A DNA stretch of 57,431 nt from Fibrobacter sp. (GTDB lineage Bacteria > Fibrobacterota > Fibrobacteria > Fibrobacterales > Fibrobacteraceae). Below are positions 40,483-50,185 of the stretch, in pieces; the first letter of the stretch is position 1, and the number at the start of each line of letters is the position of its first letter. The notes under the pieces are model-generated. The model saw nothing but the letters and a program-made list of their open reading frames with translations. It searched no databases and was not told the origin of the DNA. The DNA is taken from assembly GCA_017642335.1 (NCBI GenBank), contig JAGCPF010000055.1, forward strand, positions 1-57,431, written 5' to 3'. Position numbers and translations under genes: made by a program.

Positions 40483-43400
40483 TTATTTCTTGTTGCCCTT
40501 GCGGTAGATGCCGGTCTTGATGATTCTCGTTTCCTTGTGACCGTCTTCGAACTTGAAGAAAATCTTCCAGATGTAGATGCCAGTTCCTGCGAGCCGACCT
40601 TTGTCGGAGCGCTGGTTCCAGTGTAGGAATCCCAGCTTGAAGGGGTTGTTGGAATCGCCACGGGCTGGGGCTTCCATCTCGTTCTCGTAACCGAATTTCT
40701 GCTTGAAGTGAGTCACGTAGGTCGCTATCGCGTCGAAAATGTAGACTTCGGCAGTGTAGGGCATCATTGTTCTTACGCTGATGGCGGAAAGAGTGTCCGG
40801 CAGGGGTTCCCAGCTGTCCCCTTCGGGCGGAATCCACATCGGAGTATTCCCGATGCCGCTGATGGGCTGGAGCGGACTGACATTGCTGAGGTAGAGCGTT
40901 CTGTTTTTCCCTTCGATTTCTATTCCACCGCGACCGGGGGCGTTGCCTGCCAAATCTATGTAGCTGGCAGAAGGATCGGTGAATAGGCAGGATCCGGCCT
41001 TGAGAGAGTACCCGTCGAGAATCAGGGTCCATACCTGCCCGTTCTCGCGGATGGTCGGGGCTTCTTTCAAAATGATTGGCTGCGAGACAGTGTCCTTGCA
41101 CGACTCGGAGTAGCGGAAAAGCTGTTCCCAGGCCTTTTCCTCGCCCACATTCTTGATGGGCTCGGACATTCTGATGATGAGAGTATCTGATGGGATGGCT
41201 GCTTCTGGGTTCATGTATTCCTTAAGCCCGACTTTTCCAGGGAGCTTGGTCGCCTTTGAAGGAACGGCGCCGACTTTGTCGGTGAGCATGACGTATTCCA
41301 TTTTATCGGAATGGATTGTCGTGAATCCTAGGAAGGGCTTGCGAATGGTGTCCGCCTTGGTCAAACCATATTTGTAAGGACTGTTGATGTAGGCTTCGAC
41401 CCATTTTCCGTCGTTCCGGTTGTTTTGGATGTTCCCTTGCGGGACGAAACGCCATTCTCCGTGGTTGGAATTCCAGAAGATGGAGTCGATGCTTGTGATG
41501 TTGTCGTCGCGCTCCTCTTTGAAATGGACGCGCACGAAGTCTGCACGGCCGTCCAAATCCTTGTCGTATATTTCGGCGGTGTCGGCGATGAGCGAGTAGA
41601 CAATGGAATCGCGCCAGGTCAATTCGACGGTGTCTTCGGGGATTGTATCCGAAAGGATCGAGTCTGTTACGCTTGAGTCTTCTGGAGGTATTACGACCTT
41701 GATTTCGCATGCGTTCGTAGTGGAGAAACCGCTGCTCAAGTAGCGGACTGTTGAACCTAGGGAGTCCGTGACGCGCAGGTAATAGTCAATGCTGGAAATT
41801 TCCGTCACGTTCGCAGAAATTCCGGTGGCCCATGCGTCGTTTTTGGAGGAATAGGTGAGGGCGCGTTCCTGGTAGATCGTCGTGCGGGAATCCCTGTAGT
41901 GGAGCGTTGCTCCGTTGATTCCGTTGTTGTCGGTCAGACGGAAGGAGAATGTCTTGATGTCGGTTGTGGAGTCTTCGCAGGCCACGGAAATTTCCTCGAC
42001 AACGGGAATGTCGTTATCGATGAATATCGTATAGGGTTCCTTGCCCGGGGTCGGTATTCTCGGAGATTTCCCGATTTGCCCTGCGGTGTCTGTTGCGATG
42101 ACGTAGAATTCCAAACTCGGCGTTGTGACAAGGTTTGCCGGAACGGTAAATTCCCAGAGACTGTCGCTGACGTGCGTCATTGTTTTGCTCGAGAATTGAG
42201 CGTTGGTAGAGCTGGATCCGCGCAGGTAAAGTTGCGCAGAGGCGATGTCGAGCATGGACGAAATGTAAACGCTGATTGTGAGCGGGGTATTTGCGGCTTG
42301 GGTCTTGTCAATCAGTTTCCACGTGTCTTCCGTGAGTGTGATTGTTGGCGGGAGCGCAGCCTCGTTCCATTGGACGGAATCCTTGGCGGTCTTTTTATTG
42401 AATTCCATTGAGATGACGACGTTGTGCGTTTCGCCGTTCAGCGTCTTGTCGGGAGTCTCGTAGCAGACCATGTATTGCGATGCGACATTGCCGCGTATTG
42501 CGGTGTAGATGCCACCCAGTTCGCTAGCGTCTTTGGCAAAGGTGAATATGCCTCCGGTCTCCTTGGCGAGGTCTTCCAAGGGGTGCTTCGTGTCGGTTTC
42601 TAGGCCAATCGTATAGATGCTTGTCTTTTTTGCCTTTGCAAGGCTTATGACGTCCTCTTGCTTGATTGTCCCGTCGTTGTTTGCTCCGTCCGAAAAGAGG
42701 ATGACGGCGGTTGCGTTGCTCTCGTTCGCTATTTGCTGTAAGCCGGCATAGGCGCCCGAGATGATGTTTGTCGAGCTTCCATTGGTTGTAATGGCATTCA
42801 CGGCACTCAGAAGCTGAGCTTTGTTCGATGTCATTGCCTGGCGGACTACGGTCGAATCTTTGTTTCCGACGAACCCGACGATGGCGGCCCTGTCGTACGG
42901 ACCCATGTCGTTGATGAACGAACGGATTGCCTCTTTTGCTTTCTTGGCGCGGTCGTTTGTTTGCATTGAAGAACTTTCGTCAACAACGATGACCACGGAA
43001 ATTCCCATGACCAATTCGATACTTGTAACTTGTGTATTGACTTGATTGCCGTCCTGGGTCAGGATGAGGTCACTTGGATCGAGCCCATAGAAGGAAAGGC
43101 CCGTGTTCTTGTCTGTAACAGAAACTTGTGCGCAAATCTGTGGATGGTCGCCTATGTCGAGTTGTAAAATGTCTAACATCGGTATGGCAGAACTGTCTTC
43201 TTTAAATTTTGCCTTTACGACGCATATCGAATCCCTTGGGGAGGCTACGATATTAGCTTCTGTTTTGGATGAAAGATCGACGTTGCCCTTGACGACTTCC
43301 CAGGAATCGAACTTGTATCCGCCATGGGGCCATGCGGTCAATTGACTTGTTTCCCCTGTGAGGTAGTATGTCTTCCCGGATGGATTGGTGGAACCACCCT

Positions 43401-45180
43401 TTGTGGCTTGGACCTCTAGCGAGTACGGAATGGAAATCCACACATTGAACCTTGTGTCTGGAAAGGCGTCTTGAGTTGCCATGATTGTCCAGTAGTGCGG
43501 CTTGCCGGGTTCGCCCTGGAAATAAAAGTCGATGGATTTTTTTACAACACCGAGATTAATGGTTTGGTTGAATAGACTGTCGTTCCCATAATCACTGAAG
43601 TATGCATCAATTTCATCAAGGGGTTCAATGCGGATACAATAGGTGAATGTGTCGGTCGGAGTCCAGGTGAAACGTATTGTTGATCTGGATTTTTCGTGAA
43701 AATAGTCCTTCAAAAAGTTGAATTCCTGCTTTGCCAAGGACAGTGTCTTTATGGAGACTGGTTTGAACGTGGCTTTAATTTCGGCATCGCTGTTGATGAC
43801 CGCGTATGTGTAAGGGAATGCGCTATTTTCAATTACCGGCGAACCGGATATAATTTGCCAGTTGGAAAAACGGTAGCCCGCGAGTCCCGTTGCGTTGATG
43901 GAATTTTTTGCGCCTGCATAGGCTGTCGGATAGCCGCCGTCCGGACTGACCGTCCCTTTCCCGTCAGAATTCAACGTGAGCCGATATGTCTGTGTTGCGT
44001 AGCTGATATAGAAATCTTTTGCGGCCATGCCATTTGATTTGACGACAATGTAGACGGTTTGACCCGCCGTGAGAGATATGGATTCGGAGCCGGTTCCATA
44101 TGTTTTCCTTGACAAGGCTTCCGTTGAATAATCGCTAGATGTGTAGCGAAAATAACTGAGGGTATCTTGCTCCAATGTATTCGACAAGACAATGGAGTAA
44201 GTGCCGCTGCTGGGGGCTGTGAAGGTGAACCTTACACCGACTTGGCCATGGGAGACCGTTTTTGCGTACAAGTGTTCTTCAAAAGTGTACTTGGTTGGAG
44301 TGTTGGTAATCTCGTAAATTTTTCCTGCGGTAAATACGGCCTTGACTTGGCAATCCGTTTTTATTCCATAAACGCTAGTCAACTCCATTGTGCTGTCCTC
44401 GATGGAGCAGGTTCCGCTCGCGACTTCCCAGTGGTCAAAGTTGTTGTCCGCGCTAGGTGTCGCCGTGATGGTGAATTTGTTGTAGTCGTAAACTTTGCGA
44501 TGTATAGTGACCTTCTTTGATGATGAATCAATGGTCGCCGTTCCGCTTCCTGAAACAGAAGTTGACAAGGTGCTTGCCTTGATAAGTCGGAGTGTTATGG
44601 AATCTTGTGTGATATATGAGGTTACATCCGTAGTCCAGATGAAAATGTATTTGTCTCCGGTAGCTCTCATCGGAATGTCGCATTTATCGAAGGAACAAGT
44701 TATTGAGGTGGGAGAGTCGCAGGTATTCAATTCGCTAGAAGTGCATTCATGGTAGCCGTGTGAGGCATTGAAATCGACATAGATCGCATAATTGCTTGGT
44801 TCTGTGACACTGATGTGTGCTAGAATGCCGTAACGTCCAAATCGACCTATAACTGCATTTTCGTGTACTTGGAGTGTAATTCCTGCTTCGGTCACCTTGT
44901 GGGCTGGCAAGGTGCGTGTTATCGCTCTTAAGACGACATTGCTGGACGATGGGATAAATTCAGTTGAATCACCTGTCTCGTCGGTGAATTTTCCTGTACC
45001 TGAAACAATCTCCCATTTGACGAAGTTGTCGCCCATTTTGATAAAATTTTTTGCTGCAAGTGGGAGTGTGTCGCCGACGGCAACATCGTAAGATTTCGTA
45101 TTCCCTTCGATAGTTACGGCCGCATTTGTGTTTGCGGCGAAAACCAGGGAACAAAGAAGTAGCAAGAAAAAGACAATCAC
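40483..45180 (-). CDS. Giant secreted VWA protein, paralog 1
   Basis: 1,565 residues. The GTG start is preceded by AGAGGGG, and the signal peptide is MIVFFLLLLCSLVFAANTNA. Before the VWA domain, four copies of a W[EQ][IV]xSG-type repeat (InlB B-repeat-like) appear: FVKWEIVSGTG, FDHWEVASGTC, YRFSNWQIISG and YKFDSWEVVKG. They alternate with two PPC-like beta domains (GVRFTFTAPSSGTYSIVLSN; TIRFTWTPTDTFTYCI). The VWA domain (about 725-905) has an intact MIDAS (VVDESSSM, then TNI, then FSDG). Beta domains follow, then the family-specific block AEIYDKDLDGRADFVRVHF near 1197. The C-terminus (GTGIYIWKIFFKFEDGHKE) resembles FlgD-like/type IX sorting ends. Probably a surface adhesin; function unproven. 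Confidence 0.85.
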   Translation of the reverse strand: MIVFFLLLLCSLVFAANTNAAVTIEGNTKSYDVAVGDTLPLAAKNFIKMGDNFVKWEIVSGTGKFTDETGDSTEFIPSSSNVVLRAITRTLPAHKVTEAGITLQVHENAVIGRFGRYGILAHISVTEPSNYAIYVDFNASHGYHECTSSELNTCDSPTSITCSFDKCDIPMRATGDKYIFIWTTDVTSYITQDSITLRLIKASTLSTSVSGSGTATIDSSSKKVTIHRKVYDYNKFTITATPSADNNFDHWEVASGTCSIEDSTMELTSVYGIKTDCQVKAVFTAGKIYEITNTPTKYTFEEHLYAKTVSHGQVGVRFTFTAPSSGTYSIVLSNTLEQDTLSYFRYTSSDYSTEALSRKTYGTGSESISLTAGQTVYIVVKSNGMAAKDFYISYATQTYRLTLNSDGKGTVSPDGGYPTAYAGAKNSINATGLAGYRFSNWQIISGSPVIENSAFPYTYAVINSDAEIKATFKPVSIKTLSLAKQEFNFLKDYFHEKSRSTIRFTWTPTDTFTYCIRIEPLDEIDAYFSDYGNDSLFNQTINLGVVKKSIDFYFQGEPGKPHYWTIMATQDAFPDTRFNVWISIPYSLEVQATKGGSTNPSGKTYYLTGETSQLTAWPHGGYKFDSWEVVKGNVDLSSKTEANIVASPRDSICVVKAKFKEDSSAIPMLDILQLDIGDHPQICAQVSVTDKNTGLSFYGLDPSDLILTQDGNQVNTQVTSIELVMGISVVIVVDESSSMQTNDRAKKAKEAIRSFINDMGPYDRAAIVGFVGNKDSTVVRQAMTSNKAQLLSAVNAITTNGSSTNIISGAYAGLQQIANESNATAVILFSDGANNDGTIKQEDVISLAKAKKTSIYTIGLETDTKHPLEDLAKETGGIFTFAKDASELGGIYTAIRGNVASQYMVCYETPDKTLNGETHNVVISMEFNKKTAKDSVQWNEAALPPTITLTEDTWKLIDKTQAANTPLTISVYISSMLDIASAQLYLRGSSSTNAQFSSKTMTHVSDSLWEFTVPANLVTTPSLEFYVIATDTAGQIGKSPRIPTPGKEPYTIFIDNDIPVVEEISVACEDSTTDIKTFSFRLTDNNGINGATLHYRDSRTTIYQERALTYSSKNDAWATGISANVTEISSIDYYLRVTDSLGSTVRYLSSGFSTTNACEIKVVIPPEDSSVTDSILSDTIPEDTVELTWRDSIVYSLIADTAEIYDKDLDGRADFVRVHFKEERDDNITSIDSIFWNSNHGEWRFVPQGNIQNNRNDGKWVEAYINSPYKYGLTKADTIRKPFLGFTTIHSDKMEYVMLTDKVGAVPSKATKLPGKVGLKEYMNPEAAIPSDTLIIRMSEPIKNVGEEKAWEQLFRYSESCKDTVSQPIILKEAPTIRENGQVWTLILDGYSLKAGSCLFTDPSASYIDLAGNAPGRGGIEIEGKNRTLYLSNVSPLQPISGIGNTPMWIPPEGDSWEPLPDTLSAISVRTMMPYTAEVYIFDAIATYVTHFKQKFGYENEMEAPARGDSNNPFKLGFLHWNQRSDKGRLAGTGIYIWKIFFKFEDGHKETRIIKTGIYRKGNKK

Positions 45181-45321
45181 CCGGACCCCTCTTTGAAAAT
45201 GCAGGACGTATTTAGAAGAAACTTATCCGTGAGAAATATATACTCTTTTTGCCCCGAAAGTAAAAAAAACAAAACCCAGACCGTAGAAGTCCGGGTTTTA
45301 ATTGAAAAAACAGGGGGAAAC
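45181..45321. other. Gap between VWA paralogs 1 and 2
   Basis: Holds the paralog 1 ribosome site, a TATATATTTC promoter box on minus near 45235-45245, and the paralog 2 terminator. Paralogs 1 and 2 are therefore probably separate transcripts. Confidence 0.5.
45271..45299 (-). terminator. Terminator of VWA paralog 2
   Basis: Stem AAAACCCGGAC / GTCTGGGTTTT on the minus strand with a short loop, followed by GTTTTTTTT. Confidence 0.8.
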
Positions 45322-48300
45322 CTATTTCTTCTTCTTCTTTTTGTCTCCTCTGCGGTAGATGCCGGTCTTGATGGTTCTTGTTTCTTTGTGACCGTCCTCG
45401 AATTTGAAGATAATCTTCCAGATATAGATACCGGTTCCGGCGCGGCGTCCGTTTTCGGAGCGCTGGTCCCAGTACAGGAAGCCAAGTTTGGTCGGGTCGC
45501 TGGAATTGCCGCGTGCCGGGTCGTCCATTTCGCCGTTATTGCCGAATTTCTGCTTGAAGTGCGTCACGTAGGTGGCGATGCCGTCGAAGATGTATATTTC
45601 GGCCGTATAGGGCGACATTGTCTTTACGCTGATGGCCGATATGGTGTCGGGGAGGGTTTCCCAGTCGGAACTTCCGGGTGGAATCCATTTCGGCGTCTTG
45701 CCGATGCCGCTGACGGGCTGGAGCGGCTTGACGGTGCCGAGATAGAACATTCCGTCCTTGCCTTCGATTTCGACTCCTCCGCGGCCGAGAGAGTTGCCAA
45801 CCAGGTCTTCGTAGGTGGCCGAGGGGTTGGAGAACAGGCAGAATCCCGTTTTGATCGAATAGCCGTCGAGAATCAGGGTCCACACTTGCCCGTTTTCACG
45901 GATAATCGGGTCTTCCTTCAGGGGGATAGGCTGTGAAACGGTGTCTTTGCACGACGATGAGTAGCGGAAGAGTTCCTTCCAGGCCTTTTCCTTGCCGATA
46001 TTCTTGATGGGCTCGGACATCCTGATGATGAGCGTGTCCGGCGGGTTTGTCGCGCCAGGGTTCATGTACTCTTCGAGTCCAATCTTTCCGGGGGCCTTGG
46101 TCGCCTTGGCGGGGACGGCACCGACTTTGTCGTTCAGAACAACGTTTTCAAGCTTGTCGGATTGGGCCGTTGTAAAGCTCAAGAATGGCTTGTGTACCGA
46201 GTCGGCTTTGGTCAGACCGTAATTGAAGGGCTTGTTGATGTAAGCTTCGATCCAGCTCCTGTCTTCCCTGCTTTTCTTGATTTTTTCTGTCGGGGCGTAG
46301 CGCCATTCTCCGCGGTTGGAATTCCAGAAGATGGAGTCGATGCTCGTGATGTTGTCGTCGCGTTCTTCCTTGAAATGGATGCGGACGAAATCAGCCTTGC
46401 CGTCCAGGTCTTTGTCGTAAATCTCGGCGGTATCAGCGATAAGCGAGTAGACGATGGAGTCTCGCGGGGACGGGGTAGTTGTGTCCACAGGAGTGGGATC
46501 TGTTTTGCTGGAGTCTTCGGGTTGCTGCGGAACCTTGACTCTGCAAGCGTCGGTCGTTGAATACCCGTTTTTCGGATCGCGGATGGTCGCACCCTTGGTG
46601 TCTGTCACGCGGACATAGTAGTTGACGCTCTCGTAATCATTGGTGCTTGCCGGAATGCTTCCTACCCACAGACCGTCCTGTGCGGAGTAGATAAGAGTGA
46701 TTTCCTGGTAGATGATAGCACGGGATTCCTTGTAGAATAGCGTCGCGTTGTAGATACCATCGTTATCCTTGATTTTGTAGCGGAAGGTTTTTGTGTCCTT
46801 GGTGGAATCTTCGCAGGCGGCCGAAATCTCGGTGACCGACGGAATATCGTTGTCGATAAAGATGGTGTACGGTTCCCTGGATGGTGTCGGAATCTTCGGG
46901 GACTTGCCGAGCTGGCCGAGCGAGTCTTCCACGATGATGTAGAAATCAACACCGGGGGCCTGCGCGATGCTTGTCGGTACTGTGAATTCCCAAAGGTTCC
47001 CGCTGACATGCTGCAGGTTGTACTGCTGGAAGGGCGCGTTTGTCGTGCTGGACGTGCGAATGTGCAGTTCGGCAGACTTGATGCTCAGCGGCGCTGTAAT
47101 GTAGGCTCCAATCTTGATGACGTCGGTCGAATTCTGCGGAGTGTTGATCAGATTCCAGGTTTCGTCGGTCAGCGTTATGACAGGCGGTGTCGCGTTTTCG
47201 CTCCACTTTGTGGAATCGACTGTCGTTTTCTTGTTGAATTTTGTGCTGATGACGACGTTGTGCGTTTCGCCGTTCTGGATGGTGTCGGACGTCTGGTAAC
47301 AGACTAGGTACTGCGACATGATGTTGTCGCGGATGGCTGCGTAAAGTCCGGCCAGTTCATCGGCGTCGCTTGCAATCGAGAATGTTCCGCCAGAGCCGAC
47401 GGCTAGATTTTCGAGAGGATATTTCGTTTCGCTTTCGAGCGCGATGGAATAGATGGTCGTCCTCTTGTCTTTTGCCAGTTCTACGGTACCTCTCACGTCT
47501 CTGGAACCGCTGTTGCTGTCACCGTCAGAGAATACGATGACTGCGGTCGGGTTGGTCTCGTTCACGATCTGGTTTAAACCGGCGATGGTTCCCGTGATGA
47601 TGTTTGTCATGTCGGCCACGGCACTAATGGAATCAATGGCTTTCATCAACGAGTATTTATCCGAAGTCATTGTCTGGTGGACTGTTGTCGAGTCGTAGCC
47701 GCGGAAGCCAACGATGGACGTCCTGTCGTAGGGACCCATGTTTTCGACGAATTTCCGGATGGCATCTTTTGCCTTTGTCATGCGGTTGTTGATGGTCATC
47801 GATGAACTTTCGTCAACGACAATGACAACGGAGACGCCGGAGATGTTGTTGATGCTTGTTACCTGGGGATAGATTCTGTTGCCGTCTTCTGTCATGACGA
47901 AGTCGTCGGGGACCATGCCATAGAAGGAGTGGCCGTTCTGGTTGTCTGTAACGGAAACCTGGGTGCATATTTGGGGATAGTTGCTCAGGTCGATGTTCAT
48001 GATTTTCAGGAGGGGATCTGCGGCCGGGTCTACGGTGTAGGTGGCCTTGATGGTGCAGAGGGAGTCCTTCTGGTATACCGCGGTTCTGGATTCCCCGGGT
48101 TCCGTGATGGTCAGGTCTCCTTCGGTGTTTATCCAGGACTTGAACACGTAGCCACCGTAGGGCCATGCCGTGAGAATGATTTTTTCACCAGGGGTCATAT
48201 AGACTTTGCCAAACGGATTGACCGAACCTTGATCTGAGGTCTTTACATTCAAAATGTAGGGCGTTGAAATCCAAGCGTTGAAAGACTTGTTTGGAATGTT

Positions 48301-50049
48301 GCTGGAACTGTCTTGAAGTGTCCAATAAAGAGGCGTGCCGGGAGTGCCCTTGAAGGTAAAGCCGGTTGAACCGCTGGCGGCTTTTTCAGACTCTACGGTC
48401 GTGAATGTCTTGTCGGTCCCGTAACTCTTGAATATGCCTCCGATCGGATTGATTTGTTCGAAGTTGATGACGTAAGTGTTGGTGTCGGGCGGCGTCCAAG
48501 TGAATCGAATGGCCGACAGCGTGGATTCGTTATAGTAGTTGTCCTGATAATTGAATGATTGCTTTGTCTTTGTGAGCGAGTGTATCGTGCTCGGCTTGAA
48601 TGTTGCTTTCAGCTCGGTGGCGGAATTTATTGTGATGTAGGTGTAAGGGGCTTTGGCATCGTCCAATGTGGGGGTGCCGGAAATGGTTTGCCAGTTGGAG
48701 AAACGATAGCCGGTATTGGCTTCGGCGGAAATGGAATACTTTGAACCGGCATAGGCGGTGTCGTATCCGGCTACAGGCGTTGTCGTGCCGTTCCCGTCGG
48801 TGCTGAGCAAAATCTTGTAGGCTTGGCTTGCGTAGTTGATGTAGAAGGGGTTGTCGTTTTTGTTGGATGAGTTGGAAATGACGATAGAAACGACTTGTCC
48901 CGCTGTGAGGGTAAGCTTGTCGGAGACTGTCCCGTTGAACTTCTTGTTCTGTGCCAGCGTGCTATAGGTGGAATTGGTATATCGGAGATAGAAGATGGAA
49001 TCGCTCGAAATATCTGTCGACGTGATAAATGTGTAGGAGCCGCTGCTTGGTGCCGTGAAGGTGAAGCGTACGCCCGCGTGCCCGCTAGAAATTTTCTTTG
49101 CGTAGGAGTTTTCTGTGAAATTGTACTGGGTCGGGGTGGAGGTGATGGTGTAGATGGTCCCTGGAGTGAAGATGGCGTTAATCTTGCAGTCGCTCTTCAC
49201 GTCGTACACCAGAGATGTATCTTTCTTGGTGTCGCGGATGGAACAAGTCCCGGACGTGACCTCCCAGTGGTCAAAGACATAATTCGTGTCCGGTATGGCG
49301 TAAATCTTGGTTGAATCGAGGCTTATGATTTTGCTGTATGATAGGGCCTTGAGATTCAGGGAATCGATGTATGCCGCGCCCTGTCCCGAATGCGTAACGG
49401 TTACGGTATGCGTCCGGGTGATTCCGAAATATGCGGAATCCTTCATGTCGTGATTGGGGTAATAAGCAAGAACCGCGCAAAAATAATTGTTGGTATTGGC
49501 CGTTGCTTTAAAAACACATTTTACTTCTCTGGTCGTGGTGAATGTGCAACTTGTGTTTGCGGAAAAAACGCTCGTGGCTGCCGACGTGGTAAAAGTGGAA
49601 TCCCCGGCAAAATACATGGGGGTAAGCCCCTGACCGCTTTTGTAGACAAAAGCGAATTGCCCGTCTTCGGTTGCTTTATAGTTCATCCGGATGCCGTATT
49701 GCGACAATCTGGGAATCTTGGTGCTGCTCTTGTAAAAACTAAGTGCTTGGAGATTTTCCGATATTTCGTAAGTGGGCAGGGTCTGTGTCACCATCCTAAT
49801 GACGGCGTCGCTTGATGTCGGGATGAATCCGGAGGAGTCTGCCGTTGCATCGGTGAATTGGCCTGTTCCGGAGACAACTTCCCACTTGATGAAATTTTCT
49901 CCGACAGCAAGTAATCGTCGGGCTGTAATGGACAATGTATCGCCGACGGCCACATTGTAAGTTGTGGTATCTTTTTCAATTGTAACTTTTGCACCTACTT
50001 CCGTCGTGAAAACGAGGAAGCACAAGAACAGTATGATAAAAGCTGGCAC
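45322..50049 (-). CDS. Giant secreted VWA protein, paralog 2
   Basis: 1,575 residues with the same domain order as paralog 1. GTG start after GAAGAGG; signal peptide MPAFIILFLCFLVFTTEVGA; N-terminal VTIEKDTTTYNVAVGDTLSI as in the other two. W[EQ]xxSG repeats are at FIKWEVVSGTG, FDHWEVTSGTC and YRFSNWQTISG, with YVFKSWINTEG as the fourth. The VWA domain (about 735-915) carries VVDESSSM and FSDGDSNSG. The 3' block (YSLIADTAEIYDKDLDGKAD) and C-terminus (GTGIYIWKIIFKFEDGHKE, then RRGDKKKKKK) are nearly shared with paralog 1. The all-Lys tail is unusual. Divergently transcribed from the polysaccharide deacetylase, with its own terminator. Confidence 0.85.
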   Translation of the reverse strand: MPAFIILFLCFLVFTTEVGAKVTIEKDTTTYNVAVGDTLSITARRLLAVGENFIKWEVVSGTGQFTDATADSSGFIPTSSDAVIRMVTQTLPTYEISENLQALSFYKSSTKIPRLSQYGIRMNYKATEDGQFAFVYKSGQGLTPMYFAGDSTFTTSAATSVFSANTSCTFTTTREVKCVFKATANTNNYFCAVLAYYPNHDMKDSAYFGITRTHTVTVTHSGQGAAYIDSLNLKALSYSKIISLDSTKIYAIPDTNYVFDHWEVTSGTCSIRDTKKDTSLVYDVKSDCKINAIFTPGTIYTITSTPTQYNFTENSYAKKISSGHAGVRFTFTAPSSGSYTFITSTDISSDSIFYLRYTNSTYSTLAQNKKFNGTVSDKLTLTAGQVVSIVISNSSNKNDNPFYINYASQAYKILLSTDGNGTTTPVAGYDTAYAGSKYSISAEANTGYRFSNWQTISGTPTLDDAKAPYTYITINSATELKATFKPSTIHSLTKTKQSFNYQDNYYNESTLSAIRFTWTPPDTNTYVINFEQINPIGGIFKSYGTDKTFTTVESEKAASGSTGFTFKGTPGTPLYWTLQDSSSNIPNKSFNAWISTPYILNVKTSDQGSVNPFGKVYMTPGEKIILTAWPYGGYVFKSWINTEGDLTITEPGESRTAVYQKDSLCTIKATYTVDPAADPLLKIMNIDLSNYPQICTQVSVTDNQNGHSFYGMVPDDFVMTEDGNRIYPQVTSINNISGVSVVIVVDESSSMTINNRMTKAKDAIRKFVENMGPYDRTSIVGFRGYDSTTVHQTMTSDKYSLMKAIDSISAVADMTNIITGTIAGLNQIVNETNPTAVIVFSDGDSNSGSRDVRGTVELAKDKRTTIYSIALESETKYPLENLAVGSGGTFSIASDADELAGLYAAIRDNIMSQYLVCYQTSDTIQNGETHNVVISTKFNKKTTVDSTKWSENATPPVITLTDETWNLINTPQNSTDVIKIGAYITAPLSIKSAELHIRTSSTTNAPFQQYNLQHVSGNLWEFTVPTSIAQAPGVDFYIIVEDSLGQLGKSPKIPTPSREPYTIFIDNDIPSVTEISAACEDSTKDTKTFRYKIKDNDGIYNATLFYKESRAIIYQEITLIYSAQDGLWVGSIPASTNDYESVNYYVRVTDTKGATIRDPKNGYSTTDACRVKVPQQPEDSSKTDPTPVDTTTPSPRDSIVYSLIADTAEIYDKDLDGKADFVRIHFKEERDDNITSIDSIFWNSNRGEWRYAPTEKIKKSREDRSWIEAYINKPFNYGLTKADSVHKPFLSFTTAQSDKLENVVLNDKVGAVPAKATKAPGKIGLEEYMNPGATNPPDTLIIRMSEPIKNIGKEKAWKELFRYSSSCKDTVSQPIPLKEDPIIRENGQVWTLILDGYSIKTGFCLFSNPSATYEDLVGNSLGRGGVEIEGKDGMFYLGTVKPLQPVSGIGKTPKWIPPGSSDWETLPDTISAISVKTMSPYTAEIYIFDGIATYVTHFKQKFGNNGEMDDPARGNSSDPTKLGFLYWDQRSENGRRAGTGIYIWKIIFKFEDGHKETRTIKTGIYRRGDKKKKKK

Positions 50050-50152
50050 GTAGACCTCTTCCCAAAAAGTAAATCGTCAATTCGTACGTTGTTATACATT
50101 AAATATACAACTTATTCCTTTTAATTAATATAAAAAATTAAGGATAGATAGT

Positions 50153-50161
50153 TATATTTTG
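50153..50161 (+). promoter_or_regulatory. Promoter box TATATTTTG before polysaccharide deacetylase
   Basis: Lies 24 nt before the ATG, leaving room for an AAGGATGG ribosome site, unlike the leaderless cases. Confidence 0.45.
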
Positions 50162-50185
50162 TCATAACAGATTAAGGATGGTTTT

